A stretch of 64,000 nucleotides of DNA, taken from contig OY997596.1 in NCBI GenBank assembly GCA_963921825.1, positions 9,677,001 through 9,741,000 on the forward strand, read 5' to 3'. This stretch comes from Erodium maritimum (lineage: Eukaryota; Streptophyta; Magnoliopsida; Geraniales; Geraniaceae). The notes under the pieces were generated by a model, which was given only the letters and a program-made list of their open reading frames with translations, was not told the DNA's origin and made no database searches. The position numbers and the translations under genes were made by a program. Positions 1 to 10,800 of the stretch are shown one piece after another (the stretch's first letter is position 1; each line of letters begins with the position of its first letter).

Positions 1-8
1 CTGGAGAA

Positions 9-2234
9 TTGGGAAAAGGCATCAATTCATCTTTTATTGCTCTGATTCCTAAAAATGCAGCTCCCTTATCCTTTGATGACTTTAGGTCAATAAGTCTCAT
101 GGGAGGTCCATACAAGATATTATCAAAATTATTATCAACAAGACTGAAATCAGTGATAAATGCTCTAGTGGGTGAGGAGCAATCAGCTTTTATTTCTGGG
201 AGACAGATCACAGATGGGATAGTTGTGGCTTCTGAAGTAGTTCATTACCTCAAAAAATCATCTCTCAAAGCTTATATCTTCAAGGCTGATTTTGAAAAAG
301 CATTTGATAAGGTTAACTGGAGTTATGTTCTAGACTTGCTATCTAAAATGGGTTTTGGATCCAAATGGAAGAATTGGATATTATCTTGCTTTAAGGCTCA
401 TGACTCAGTCTTAATAAATGGCTCTCCCTCCCCAGATTTCCAACTCAGCAGAGGACTAAGGCAAGGATGTGCACTCTCACCCCTAATTTTTGTGCTGGTG
501 GCAGAAGGTTTAAATCAAATTATGAGAGCTGTAGTGCAGACCTATTTTCTGAGAGGTATCCAAATGTCAATAGATGGTCCAGAGGTTTCTCATCTGCAAT
601 TGGCAGATGATTCAATCTTTTTTCTACAATCTAATGAGGACAGTATTCCCTGCCTAAAATATGCACTACACATGTTTCAATTATCTTCTGGCCTAGCTGT
701 GAATTACTCCAAATCAGCCTTGATTCCTTTTAATCTAAATGAAGTGGAAATCTCTCAGCTTACTTCTCAACTTGGCTGCTCTGAATCAGGTTTGCCTTTT
801 ATTTATTTGGGATTTCCTCTTGGATCCAACCCCAAGAGGATCAAAACTTGGGAGCCAATTGTGAAAATTTTTTAAAGTGCTCTAGGCCTTTGGCAAGCAA
901 AACTACTATCTTTTGGGGGAAGAATTACTTTGATCAAATCTACCCTTGGAGCACTCCCTCTTTACTACTTCTCAGTGTTAAAAGCTCCTAGAAGTGTCAT
1001 ACAATCCCTGGAGAGATGGCAAAGAAAATTTTTGTGGCATGCCAAACCAGATTCAAAGCCTTTTTGTAAACTCAATTGGAATACAGTATGCAGAAGCAAA
1101 AAAGAGGGTGGTTTAGGAATCAAGAACCTCACTTTCATGAATATTTCCTTGCTAGCTAAATGGTGGTAGAGGTTTGCCTTAGAAAGAGGCTCTTTATGGA
1201 AACTAGTGATCTGTGGGAAATATGGTTGGAGCAGCTCAGATTGGGATCTAACAAATTTTTCTGAGGTAGGCCAAGGTAGCTTCTTACAACAACTGTTATC
1301 TCTACAAAATGACAACAACTTTTCTGATCTCTTTGGGATTAAAGGTCTTGTATGGACCTTAGGCAATGGTGAAAGAATTTTATTTTGGGAGGACATTTGG
1401 TGGGGAGAGATTCCTTTCAATATTCTATTTCCAAGGCTATTTGTGCTCTCTCAAATGAAAAAAATGCTAGTCTCTGAAGCATGGTCTAATGGCTCTTGGG
1501 ATCTAAAATTTTCAAGAACCCCCAGAGGTAGAGCTGAGCAAGATTGGATGACATTTCAGTTCATCCTCAATGGCATACAAGTGCAAAACAAACCAGATTC
1601 TTTACTTTGGACTGGTGACCCCAAAGGCTTCTCAGTTAGAAAATTTTATTCAATTATGCAGCAACAAGCAATGTCCTCTACTGCTGATTTCAATTGGTTT
1701 AAACACATTTGGACACCTGGTATCCCTCCTAAAATTTCAGCCTTCTGTTGGCTAGCATGCCATGAGGCAATCCCATCTAAGTGCATTCTGGATAAAAGGG
1801 GAATGAAGTTGACATTGCAAGAGCAACTGTGCAAATATTGTAATTGGGATTTTGAAGATGGTCCTCACATTTTACTACATTGCTCAAGATCCTGGTTGGT
1901 TTGGTCCAAAATTTTACAATGGTGGGAGTTATCTTGGGTAATACCTGGAACTTTAAAGGAACTCCTCTCCTCTTGGCATTCTCTTCTTCACAACAGATAT
2001 AAATCCTCCTCTTGGCTCAAGATTGCTCAGATCAGTTGTTGGCAACTTTGGCTAGCTAGGAACACTCTCCTATTCAATGACATTAATCTTACTGTGACTG
2101 ATATTTTTGACAAAATACAACATCAAGCTTATTCTTGGGAGGTGTCAAATTTCCAGGAAAATGGAAAGTATTTTTCATACCTTCAATGGCTATCCTCTCC
2201 ATTGGCCTGTGTCTCCCTATCTTTGCTAATCTGA
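9..2234 (+). pseudogene. LINE ORF2 reverse transcriptase, two nonsense codons
   Basis: One reading frame runs from 9 to 2234 with only two internal stops, TAA at 873-875 and TAG at 1167-1169; no frameshift is needed. The RT domain occupies roughly the first 290 codons: the catalytic Asp block KADFEKAFDKVNW (about residues 92-104), RQGCALSP (151-158) and the catalytic LADD box (198-201, a variant of the usual FADD/YADD). After the second stop the frame gives the LINE C-terminal region and a zf-RVT-type cluster CKYC...H...C coded at about 1830-1883. The protein would copy the element's RNA at the target nick (target-primed reverse transcription). Position 9 is only the first Met in the window; the true start is upstream. 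The two stops look like point changes (CAA to TAA, TGG to TAG). That is inference from family alignment. Confidence 0.92.
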
Positions 2235-3241
2235 GTATACAACCAGCAGCTTCAGATGGTTGATCCCACTTTGGTTGGAAGCTTGCTCTTGTTCATCACT
2301 GGCTTTGGTTGGTGTACCTCTACATTCTATGGGTTTGGGGCTTTGGGAAGGGTTTTAGGTGGGGTTTGGGGGTGAGAGGTGAGCTTTGGTGAGGTAGTTA
2401 GGTTGGGTCCTCTATTGTTCTGAGTGTGGGTTGCCTTTTCTCTTCTCTCCTCCTGCTCTTTGTTTCTGTGTGTTTGGGTAATTAGCTTTTCTTTGAGTGT
2501 TCTGTTTCTCCCTCCTCTGTTTCTCTTTCCCCTCAGCTTGCTTGGTCCTTTTGGTGGTTTGTTGGTGTCTTGTTCATCCTTAAGGCTCAAGGCTCTCTTA
2601 CAACCAGGCTCTTTTGTAGCTCAAGTTCGGATTTCAGAAGCTCAATTTTGGACCTCAGTCCCTCATTTGGCCTTCTTATTCTGCAGCATCCTCAGCATCT
2701 TCAGCCTCCTATGCAGCTGCTATCTATCTCCACAGGCAACAAAATAGCCTCTTCAGCAGCTGCTAATTATCTTCTCAGGCTTCATCTCCTCAGGATCAAA
2801 ACACTCAAGATCAAAATTCTCTTCAAGTCAGGTTTCTGGTCCATCTTTTCAAGCTCAATCCCCAGCTTCGCAAGGTTTGGCATCAGCAATTCAAAACCCT
2901 CTTTGTGGCAACTTGGCAGCATCATCTCAGTTCTCTCATCGTGGAACTTTTGCAGTAGCAATACATCTACTCAACTACATCTTCACAAGAACATTTTACC
3001 TTTGATCTAAACCCTCATCTTAGCAGGCTTTTGGTCTTCTTTTTCTAGCTCGATTGACTGGAGGAGTAAGAACTTCTTGTTCTTATCTGCTTTGGTGGTT
3101 TGGTTAGTTGGTTAATTTAGTTTGGTTCTCTTCCCTTATAGATGGCATGTGATCATCTTGGGGCGCTTTTGTAGTTTGTTTTCCTCTCTTTCTCTCGGAA
3201 GAGTTTCAATACAAAAAATTTCTTTGCCGATAAAAAAAAAA
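2235..3241 (+). other. 3' UTR and poly-A of LINE-1
   Basis: About 1 kb of T- and G-rich sequence after the ORF2 stop, with only short frames and no recognisable domain. It ends in TTTGCCGAT plus ten A residues (3232-3241), as expected for the 3' end of a plant L1 element. Frames of 60-146 codons at 2327-3010 lie on both strands and are treated as chance. Confidence 0.75.
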
Positions 3242-4823
3242 TTGTACCTGATGTATACTATGTGAGATTAAGATGTCTTTCAAATTTTCTTGAATTGATA
3301 GAAAAGACCTGCTACCGAAGAGCACCTCCCCTAAGCTTCTAAATTGAACATGTTGGAAGCTATTTTTGTTGCCAAGTCTACAAGTCTCAAAGAAGAGAAA
3401 GCCACACGATCTGGCTAAAAGAAAGAACTCCAGAAGCAGCTGTAGTAGATGCTCTAGTGATCATACAAGGAGATGTCAATGCCAATGTTGATAAGGATGT
3501 TAATATTGTAAACTCTTTAAATGATATAAGCAAAATACAAAGAGAACACTTGACCATGGTCACAATCAACTATGAAGAGTGTACCAGCCTTGATGTATGG
3601 CATAAGAGACATGAAGAAGATGTTGAAAAATACGCTGTAGTACATGCCAATGATTTAGGATGTCAAAAGACAACTAAGAGGTGATGATGTCTTGGAGACT
3701 CTAGCAGAGGTCTAATAGTAAGGATAAACACTTTGTAGTAGGACTATGCATAAAAAGAGCTATAAGGTGGCTAACTCAATCAGGGAAGGTGTGAAAATAA
3801 ATATATTACTACTATTATCTTGTTGATAACTATTGTGCATACGCTAGTTAAAGTCTGTGAAGCTGGGAGTAACACTTTGTAAATCAAAGAAGCTCCCCAA
3901 GATGTTATGTTTGTCTAAAAGCTAGCCAGTCAGTTTAAGGCCAGATTGTTAATTGCTCAAAGACCTTCGTAAGTCCATTCCTATGACTGGTTGAGGAACC
4001 ACAGTTGGTTAAATAGTGTACCAACTTCTCCATGAAGGTGCGTGTTATGCACATTTCTCTTCCTAGAGGTTTAAGAGTTGGTGAGAAACTCTGAAGAACT
4101 GTGACCAAACAATAAAGCTGGAATCACCTTATAAGCCATCCGGGTCAGAAATGGTTCAGCATAGTAGAGACCCATGCTCGTCAAAATTTTGAATTAGTTA
4201 ATTTAGAGGTATGCTCTAATTCATGAATATCAATGCATTAATTACTAATGGTCTCTCCTTGAATATCAGTGCTGAAGCTGCTTTACTCTAATATATCTCT
4301 TGAGATAAGAAGATTATTGAAGCTAAATAAGAGAAAGCGTGCTTTGACGCTCCTCATCATACTAGACGTCCACAAGTCATAACGATTGTCTTGTCATTAA
4401 GGCTGTTAGTTCACATGTCAAATAAAATGTACTCATATCTTACAATCAGAGAATTGCAGTCTGACGGACCCAACACCATCAGATCCTTCGTCACGCTAGT
4501 CCAACTATAAAGTGGAACTTATCATAGAACAGGAGAATGCTTAATCAGTATCATAACTACATAACAAGGAATGAAGGTTTTTGTGATGATTCTCCTTTAT
4601 TCCAAATAACTTCTGATCTGTCTATCTTATTGCTTAAATTAACCTTTGGCAATTGTTTTTGACAAGAAGGGGGAGAAAGATATAAGTTACGATGATGTAA
4701 CTATGTATGTAGCATGCCGAGAAGATTAAAGAATATCAAGGAGCATGGTGTGTCAAATCTCTGACACCTCAATCTGAAGAATATATACATTTGGGCTATT
4801 GGGTGCTTGCCACAAAAATAGCC

Positions 4824-4835
4824 AAAGGGGGAGAT
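4824..4835 (+). other. Polypurine tract of the copia remnant
   Basis: AAAGGGGGAGAT immediately before a TGTTG LTR start. This is the usual priming site for plus-strand DNA synthesis in copia elements. Confidence 0.6.
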
Positions 4836-5556
4836 TGTTGCTGCATCGAGATTGGCTAATTTTTAGTCAAGACAAAGATGTTAATAGAGATGTAAGTTTA
4901 CATCATGGTGGAATCGGAGCAGTGTAGAACAAAAGACGTCAACACAGAATGTCAGTGACATCACAGTGTTGACAGTATACGCGCGAGATTATCTGAATAT
5001 ATCCAGAATGCATCCACATTCATTCGGTGAAGATACATTTCCTATTCGCATAGATGCTCTTTAACTGAGAGATCTACTTGTGTTAGGAAACATAAAGATT
5101 TACTTTCCAATACTTGAAGATATAGAAGATATCCATGAATATTTGCGTGGGTAAAGATTGAAAAGTCTTGCTGAACAAGGAAACTAGTTGCAGATCAAGG
5201 GAACTAGAGATTCAGCTCAAACATGACTTTGAAGTCACCAACACCCTAGGAGGCATGGCGTGGGAAGTAAGCTAGCATTATATATACCGTGGAGACCTCG
5301 CAAGCTAGGGTTGATCGCTTCATTGACTTATCTGGCGATCATTGGGTCAAGGAAGACATTATTGTGCAATTTACTTGCTTTCATGAATTCAGTGGTCTGA
5401 AGTGTGTAAGGCGAGTGTGTTGATTTATCTTATAAATATGTGCGTATAGTCAGTATTTCAAGTTCACTGTAAATATGACCTCTGGATTTGATGACCCTGA
5501 GAGTTAGGATTACCGCACTATAGTGGTACGAGGGAAGAATGTTAATGTCAGTGAAA
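4836..5556 (+). repeat. Probable LTR of the copia remnant
   Basis: It begins TGTTGCTGC right after the purine tract. A TATATA box lies at 5279-5284, and the sequence continues to the Copia-A1 insertion at 5557. No second LTR copy or clear CA end was found, so the right boundary is uncertain and part of this interval may be flank. Confidence 0.45.
5552..5556. repeat. Left target site duplication of Copia-A1
   Basis: TGAAA directly before the LTR end; the right counterpart at 31691-31695 is TGAAG. Four of five bases match. Confidence 0.6.
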
Positions 5557-7258
5557 TGTTGGGTGTCGAGGTAGGATTGGAGATGAACCAACTCGCAGCG
5601 GAAAATCAATGAAAACCAAGAGACGATTAAAACCATGAAACAACTAACAAAGAATGGATTCACTAGAGCCCTATTTCTTACCAAAACAATAACACCGGGT
5701 AACGAATGATTGACTTGAGTCTCCAAGACGCCTACGTATCCACATGGGAATCAAAGCCACGTAGTTCTTCTCTTTGAGGACTCAAGAACACAAAGATGGA
5801 GGTGGGAGCTTGCCTTGGCTGAAATTGAAAGGGAGAAGAGGGAGAAGTTGTGTTTCCTATTCTTGTCTTGTGTTTGTTATGTTGAAAAAAGATGACTTAA
5901 ACTTAACACACCCCATACTTGTCCAACTAAAAGCATGGGACAAGCATGGTGACAAGTAAGCTGTAAATAGGACAAAGTATGGCTAGACAAGATGGGGTTA
6001 GGTGGTGAATCACCAACACATTAATCCTTGTCATGCTTACTTAGTACTAATTAATCAAGACTTGATTAATTAGTTCCATGAGACTTGCTTGCATGGGCCT
6101 TTCATGGGCCTCTTGGAACATGGCCTGTGGCCATTTCCAACGAGGTCCCGTGATTTGCTCATCGCCTCCAAGCCTTCCATACCAGAAATGTCCAACATTA
6201 TCCGACGCGATCAATCCCAAGACTCCAAGCCTTGTCTCGATCCGTAATGTCCTATTCACTTACGGGCACATGACCCAAAACCCAATTTTGGTCATGTCCC
6301 GAGACAACTCCCTTTTGGTCATTCTCCATAAATGTGTAAATGAGTTTCATCCTCCGGTGTGACCCTTAGATTTATGAATGTCAATAGGTCAACGTAAAAT
6401 CCCATTTTACTTTATCTTATATAAGTGGCAACTAACGAGACTTTAGTATTTCCTAACACTACATAACGAATCGACCCTGTCAATTCTAACCTTTCCATCG
6501 CCTATGTCACTATCCTTTTATCTCCGATATCCTGATTGAGATAAGGCATAGATCCGTCATCCTTATTATTCTCAATCACTGTTCCATTTCATGCTATTCT
6601 TTCAGTCATGTGCATGTCCCGATGACAGAATATATGATACCCAGTATCATGTGCATAGCCATGCTATTCTTTCAGTCACTCTCGATCAAGCGGCCGAGAA
6701 CCGATATCTTCCTCAGACCTCAGTATGAGGGATAAATCCCTTAGCCGTCTTTCGTGCCACTCATGTAGCCTGTCCCCAAGCCAATCATGATCGTTATGGA
6801 AACCCTGTTACGGACAATGTTAGGCTTAGGTCAAACTCAGTTATTGACTACATAGCGATCACAAAGACTCCTTGGTCTAAGGATACATGACAAGCTACGA
6901 GACTGAATATGTTCATGACTTAATCTATGGCACATATTCAGGGCGGGTCGTCCTATATCATGTCCCACATGATATCCATTATCAAACTCCAGAATCCCAT
7001 TCCAATGATTAACCATTCGTAATCCATAAAGAGCCATCTTTCATACTAGTCGCTTCTAGTGAAGCTTTGTTGACTACGGACCCATCGAGTGTGATCTATC
7101 TCGATCTATTGTTCTATTCGCATTGTGGGCATAGATCAGAGCACACATCAATATATTACTCCAACACATAAGTAATATAAAGCCGCTTTAATTTTATTGC
7201 TAACAATGATATATACATTTGGACATTTAGGATTGAACTACGGGCACTAAGACTAACA
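5557..7258 (-). repeat. Copia-A1 3' LTR (1702 bp)
   Basis: Bounded by TGTTGGGTG at the left and ACTAACA at the right, i.e. TGTTAGT...CCCAACA on the minus strand. It is collinear with the LTRs at 30015-31690, 53541-55227, 55689-57366 and 62450-64000. It contains the 29-bp palindrome at 6046-6074 and the short inverted repeat ATGATAC-CCA-GTATCAT near 6636. Two short frames (plus 6078-6362, minus 6837-7037) recur at the same place in every LTR of the family; see findings. Confidence 0.95.
6046..6074. promoter_or_regulatory. Perfect palindrome in Copia-A LTR
   Basis: Arms ACTAATTAATCAAG and CTTGATTAATTAGT separated by one A. The same palindrome is intact at 30514-30542, 56189-56217 and 62950-62978, and slightly broken in the solo LTR near 54040-54070. 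Copia-B has a different hairpin at the matching place (10145-10170). Function is unknown; position is in the LTR. Confidence 0.7.
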
Positions 7259-7272
7259 ATCTCCCACTTGCC
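7259..7272 (-). other. Polypurine tract of Copia-A1
   Basis: On the minus strand GGCAAGTGGGAGAT directly abuts the 3' LTR start TGTTAGTC. The same tract precedes the 3' LTR of Copia-B (15821-15834) and Copia-A3 (57367-57380). Confidence 0.85.
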
Positions 7273-9044
7273 CTAGTTCCAATCAAAACTCCAATATGTC
7301 CCCATCGACTTTACATGTCTAACATGTTTAGGCAGCGACATTGCCTTAGTCAAAGGGTTGGCTATGTCATCATTTGTTTCAATATAGGTTATCTTCACTT
7401 CACCTCGGTTCAGTATTTCTCTGATGAGGCGGATACGCCGAAGTACATGTTTGGATTTGTTATGCGATATGGGCTTTTAGCTTGCGCAATGGCCCTTGGA
7501 TGGATGGGTTTTTAATTACACCCAACCATGCCATGAATTACCAAATCCACATAGCTTCCTTAGCTGCTTCTGCAGCATCCATGTACTTGGCCTCTGTCGT
7601 AGATTCGGCGACCGTATCTTGCTCTATGCTTTCCTAGCTAAAGCTCCATCATTCAGAGTAAACACATATCCTGACTGACTTCTAAAGTCATCTGGATTTG
7701 TCTTGGAAAACTAGTGTCTACTCATCCTTCGACGACTAGTTCAACATCATCTTTCCCCAGGTTAGACTGATATCTACTGGTACAATATAAGGCTTACGAG
7801 ACGTTCGGTCTCATACATGTCATGGCATATATGATCGATCCTGCCCCCAGGCGCATGTGATTCGCATCATCCTTTTCAGCTCATCATGTGTCTTAGGACA
7901 CTGAGTCTTACTGAGATTAATGCCATGACTAGTGGGTAAGAGTCCTTTCTTTGAATCGAGCATTGAGAACCTACTCAATGCCTTGTTCACATAGGTTCCC
8001 TAACTTAAATCCAAGACCCTCTTGGTGCGATCTCTACATATCTTAATCCCTAAAATATAAGAAGCATTGCCTAAGTCCTTTATTGGGAAACACTTCCTTA
8101 ACCAAGCTTTAGTCTCGTGCAAGGTTGGGATGTCGTTTTCAATGAGCACCAGAAAGGAAATCTTGCTCCCACTAGCCAGAAAGGTTGGGTTGTCGTTTTC
8201 AATAAACGCAAGATTCATCCTCGTTCTTGATTAAGCCAAATCCAATTACAATTTCATCGAAACGAAGGTTCCAACTCAGAGAAGCTTGTTTCCATCCATA
8301 AATGGATTTCAAAAATTACAAATCTTTCCCTTATTCGTCGGATCGACAAAACCTTCTCGCTGAGACATAAAACGTCCTTAGTCAAACTTCCATTTATGAA
8401 AGCGATTTAGACATCCACTTGCCATATCTCGTAATTATGATACGCAGTTATGTCAAGAAGAATTTGGATCGATTTTGACCATTGCCACTAGGGAGAAGGT
8501 TTCCTTATAGTCAATCCATTGGATCTGCCTATAACCTTTCGCCACCAGTCGAGCTTTGTAGGTCAGAGGGTTGCCGTCCATGTCCATCTTCACCTTGAAG
8601 ATCCATTTGCATCTGATGGTCCTCACACCATTGATGGGATCAACCAGTTCCAAGACTTGGTTGTCCGACATGGATTGCATTTCCTCCCTCATGGCTCCCA
8701 GCCATAGCTCGGAGTCGGGCCAATCCATAACTTCCTAAAAGGTGGCTGGATCATCGTGATCCACCATGACTTCTTTGTCACCTCCGGATACCATATCTTG
8801 GAGGTGGACGACTGATCCTTTCAGATCGCCTTTGACCTTCCGAAATTTTAACAGGAATTGGTTCTTACTCTACGACAATCTCTGACTCCCTTTCTACTGG
8901 GTTCTCAATTGGTTTAGACGGATTTGTATCATCCTGAATTTCTTCCAGATGCACAGTCCTTCCAATGACGTCTTTGGAAACAAAACTTCTTTTCCATAAA
9001 GACCCCACCCCAAGTGACGAACACCATGTTCTCACTGGGTTTAT
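7273..9044 (-). pseudogene. Copia-A1 RT and RNase H region
   Basis: Read on the minus strand. The start of the RT region is at 8728-8453 (SELWLGAMREEMQSM, then KWIFKVKMDMDG and LVAKGYRQ). A second block at 8218-8000 has KDLGNASYILGIKI. The RNase H end near 7610-7530 reads AESTTEAKYMDAAEAA. The catalytic YVDD box is absent: the sequence goes directly from FLVL to IENDIP, as in Copia-A3. A short local duplication around 8126-8215 repeats the IEND segment. Several stops and frameshifts are present. The segment is cut at 9044 by Copia-B and continues at 17591. Confidence 0.88.
9040..9044. repeat. Left target site duplication of Copia-B
   Basis: TTTAT, matched exactly by 17591-17595. The interrupted sequence is collinear with Copia-A3 around 59155. 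Confidence 0.9.
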
Positions 9045-10144
9045 TGTTAGCCTCGGTGCCCGTAGTCCGATCATAAATGTCCAATTGTAATTATCATCGT
9101 TGGAAATATAAATAAAGCGGTTTTTATATTACTTAAGTGTTGGAGTAATATGTCGTGTGTGTTTCCGATCTATGCCCACCATGCGAATAGAACCATAGAT
9201 CAGGATGGATCACACTCGATGAGGTCCCTAGTCAATAGTCTTCTCTGGAAGCGACTAGTATGAGATATGACTCTTGATGGCTTACGTTCTATTAGCCATA
9301 GGAAAGGGTTCCGGAGTCTGATCATAAACATCATGTGGGACATGATGTTGGACGACCCGACCTGAATATGTTCCATAGATTAAGTCATGAACATGTTCAG
9401 AGTCGTAGCTTGTCAAGTATCCTTAGACCGAGGAGTCTATATGATTGCTATGCAGTAAACAACCAAATTTGACCTGAAAGCCCAACGTTGCACCGTGACT
9501 GGGCTTCCATAACGGCCAGGATTGGCTTGGGGAATGACTGCATGAGTGACATGATAGACGGCTAAGGGATTTATCCCTCATACTGCGGTATGGGAAAGAT
9601 ATCTAGTTCACGACCGCTTGATCGAGAGTGACTGACAAGAAAGCATGGCCATGCACATGATACTGGGTATCATAAGGTCAGTCATCTCACATATCAAGGA
9701 ACATGGATTGAGGATAATAAGGATGACGACTCTATGCCTTATCTCAATCCGGATATCGATGATAAAGGGATAATGACAAGGACGACTGAAAGGCCAGAAT
9801 CGACAGGGCGCGATTCGTTATGCAGGGTCGGGCAATACTGAGTCTCGTCAGTCGCCAGTTTGGTAAGATCAAGTAAAATGGGATTTTACGTTGATCTTAC
9901 CGACATGCATAGACCTAAGGGTCACACCGACAGTTCGATACTCGATAAGAACATGACGAACCTGAGTTGGAGGGATTTGTGGCGGGGATCGCCATAGTGG
10001 ACCGGCTAGCATATTGGGCTCGGCATGGGCTCTCTTGGAGAGGCCCATGGCCGGCCCATATAGGCTAGGCCCAACAAAGACTCAAGTCATTAGATGACTA
10101 TTAGTCTTGTTGACCAAAATTGGGTGGGACCCAATTTCCACTAA

Positions 10145-10170
10145 ACTAATAAACTAGGTTGTTTATTAGT
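10145..10170. promoter_or_regulatory. Hairpin in Copia-B LTR
   Basis: Arms ACTAATAAAC and GTTTATTAGT with a 6-base spacer. It occupies the place of the 29-bp palindrome of Copia-A LTRs, with different arm sequence but conserved pairing. Confidence 0.6.
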
Positions 10171-10254
10171 TCCACCTAGCATCTTGGCATGGACACTTGT
10201 CTCAAGTAGAGAGTTAAGTAATTCCACATAACTAAGCATGGAAGATAGGTTGGA

Positions 10255-10262
10255 TATAAAAA
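10255..10262 (+). promoter_or_regulatory. TATA box of Copia-B 5' LTR
   Basis: TATAAAAA in the LTR, repeated at 17046-17053 in the 3' LTR. It is the likely core promoter for the genomic RNA. The start site was not determined. Confidence 0.6.
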
Positions 10263-10800
10263 CATGCAAGTGTAGAGAATTAGAGAGCTCTTCTTCTTCT
10301 TCTTCCTCTACCTTGGCCAAACTCCCTCCAAGCTTCAAGGTTGGTCTTTTCATGTTCTTGAGTCATCAAACTCAAGAACTACGTTGGTTTTGATTCCGTT
10401 AAGGATACGTAGGTGTCCAAGGGGCTCAAGCCATTCAAAGTTGGGTGTTATTGAACCAATTTCGGACAAGTAGAGGGTGCTGATTTTCAGCACAGTTTTG
10501 TCCGACCAGTCACTTTGAAGAGCTCGATCGGAGGTTCATCCGATGTCCGATGAAGCTTATTTTTGGAGAGAACGTTCTACACATATGGGTCTTCAATATG
10601 ACCAAAGGGATTTGAGTTTCAACAGTTCGTTTGCGAGATACACGAGCTGTAAGATGAGGCACTAGCAAAGGTGATGTGCTCGAACCTTTGCTGAATTTTC
10701 AGACTTGTTTTTCATATTTGGTAGATCCATCTCGATTGATTCGTGGTTAATCTTCCACTGCATTTTGTGTTTAACATGTTCACGACATCGAGACCCAACA

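Larger units (their letters stand above)
1..3241 (+). mobile_element. LINE-1: L1-type non-LTR retrotransposon, 3' part
   Basis: The left edge of the window cuts into this element inside ORF2, so ORF1 and the endonuclease domain lie outside. What remains is the reverse transcriptase and C-terminal zinc region of ORF2, about 1 kb of T-rich 3' UTR, and a 3' end TTTGCCGAT followed by A-run 3232-3241. The same tail (TTTGCCGATC or TTGCTGATC plus poly-A) recurs at 34271-34289 and 38690-38704, which defines the 3' end of the family. It abuts a copia remnant at 3242. No target duplication can be checked because the 5' end is missing. Confidence 0.9.
3242..5556 (+). pseudogene. Ty1/copia (Sirevirus-like) 3' remnant
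   Basis: Degenerate retrotransposon DNA. The first 60 bases can be read as a VPDVYYV stretch like the copia region just before integrase. Near 4657 the sequence reads FDKKGE, a short motif I associate with the region downstream of pol in Sireviruses, and at 4824-4835 there is a purine tract AAAGGGGGAGAT followed by TGTTG, the standard copia PPT/LTR junction. No long frame survives; the longest open piece (3457-3684) has no recognised domain. The element is cut on the left by LINE-1 and on the right by Copia-A1 at 5557. Assignment rests on the PPT and short motifs only. Confidence 0.5.
9045..10800 (+). repeat. Copia-B 5' LTR (1756 bp)
   Basis: Nearly identical to the 3' LTR at 15835-17590, with only scattered substitutions visible. 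It contains an inverted repeat (10145-10154 / 10161-10170) and a TATA box about 85 bp downstream. A CTT-rich microsatellite (TCTTCTTCTTCTTC) lies at about 10290. Confidence 0.97.

Noticed and set aside
965-1420. Minus-strand frame of 151 codons
   Set aside because: Antisense of LINE ORF2; the plus frame carries all conserved motifs.
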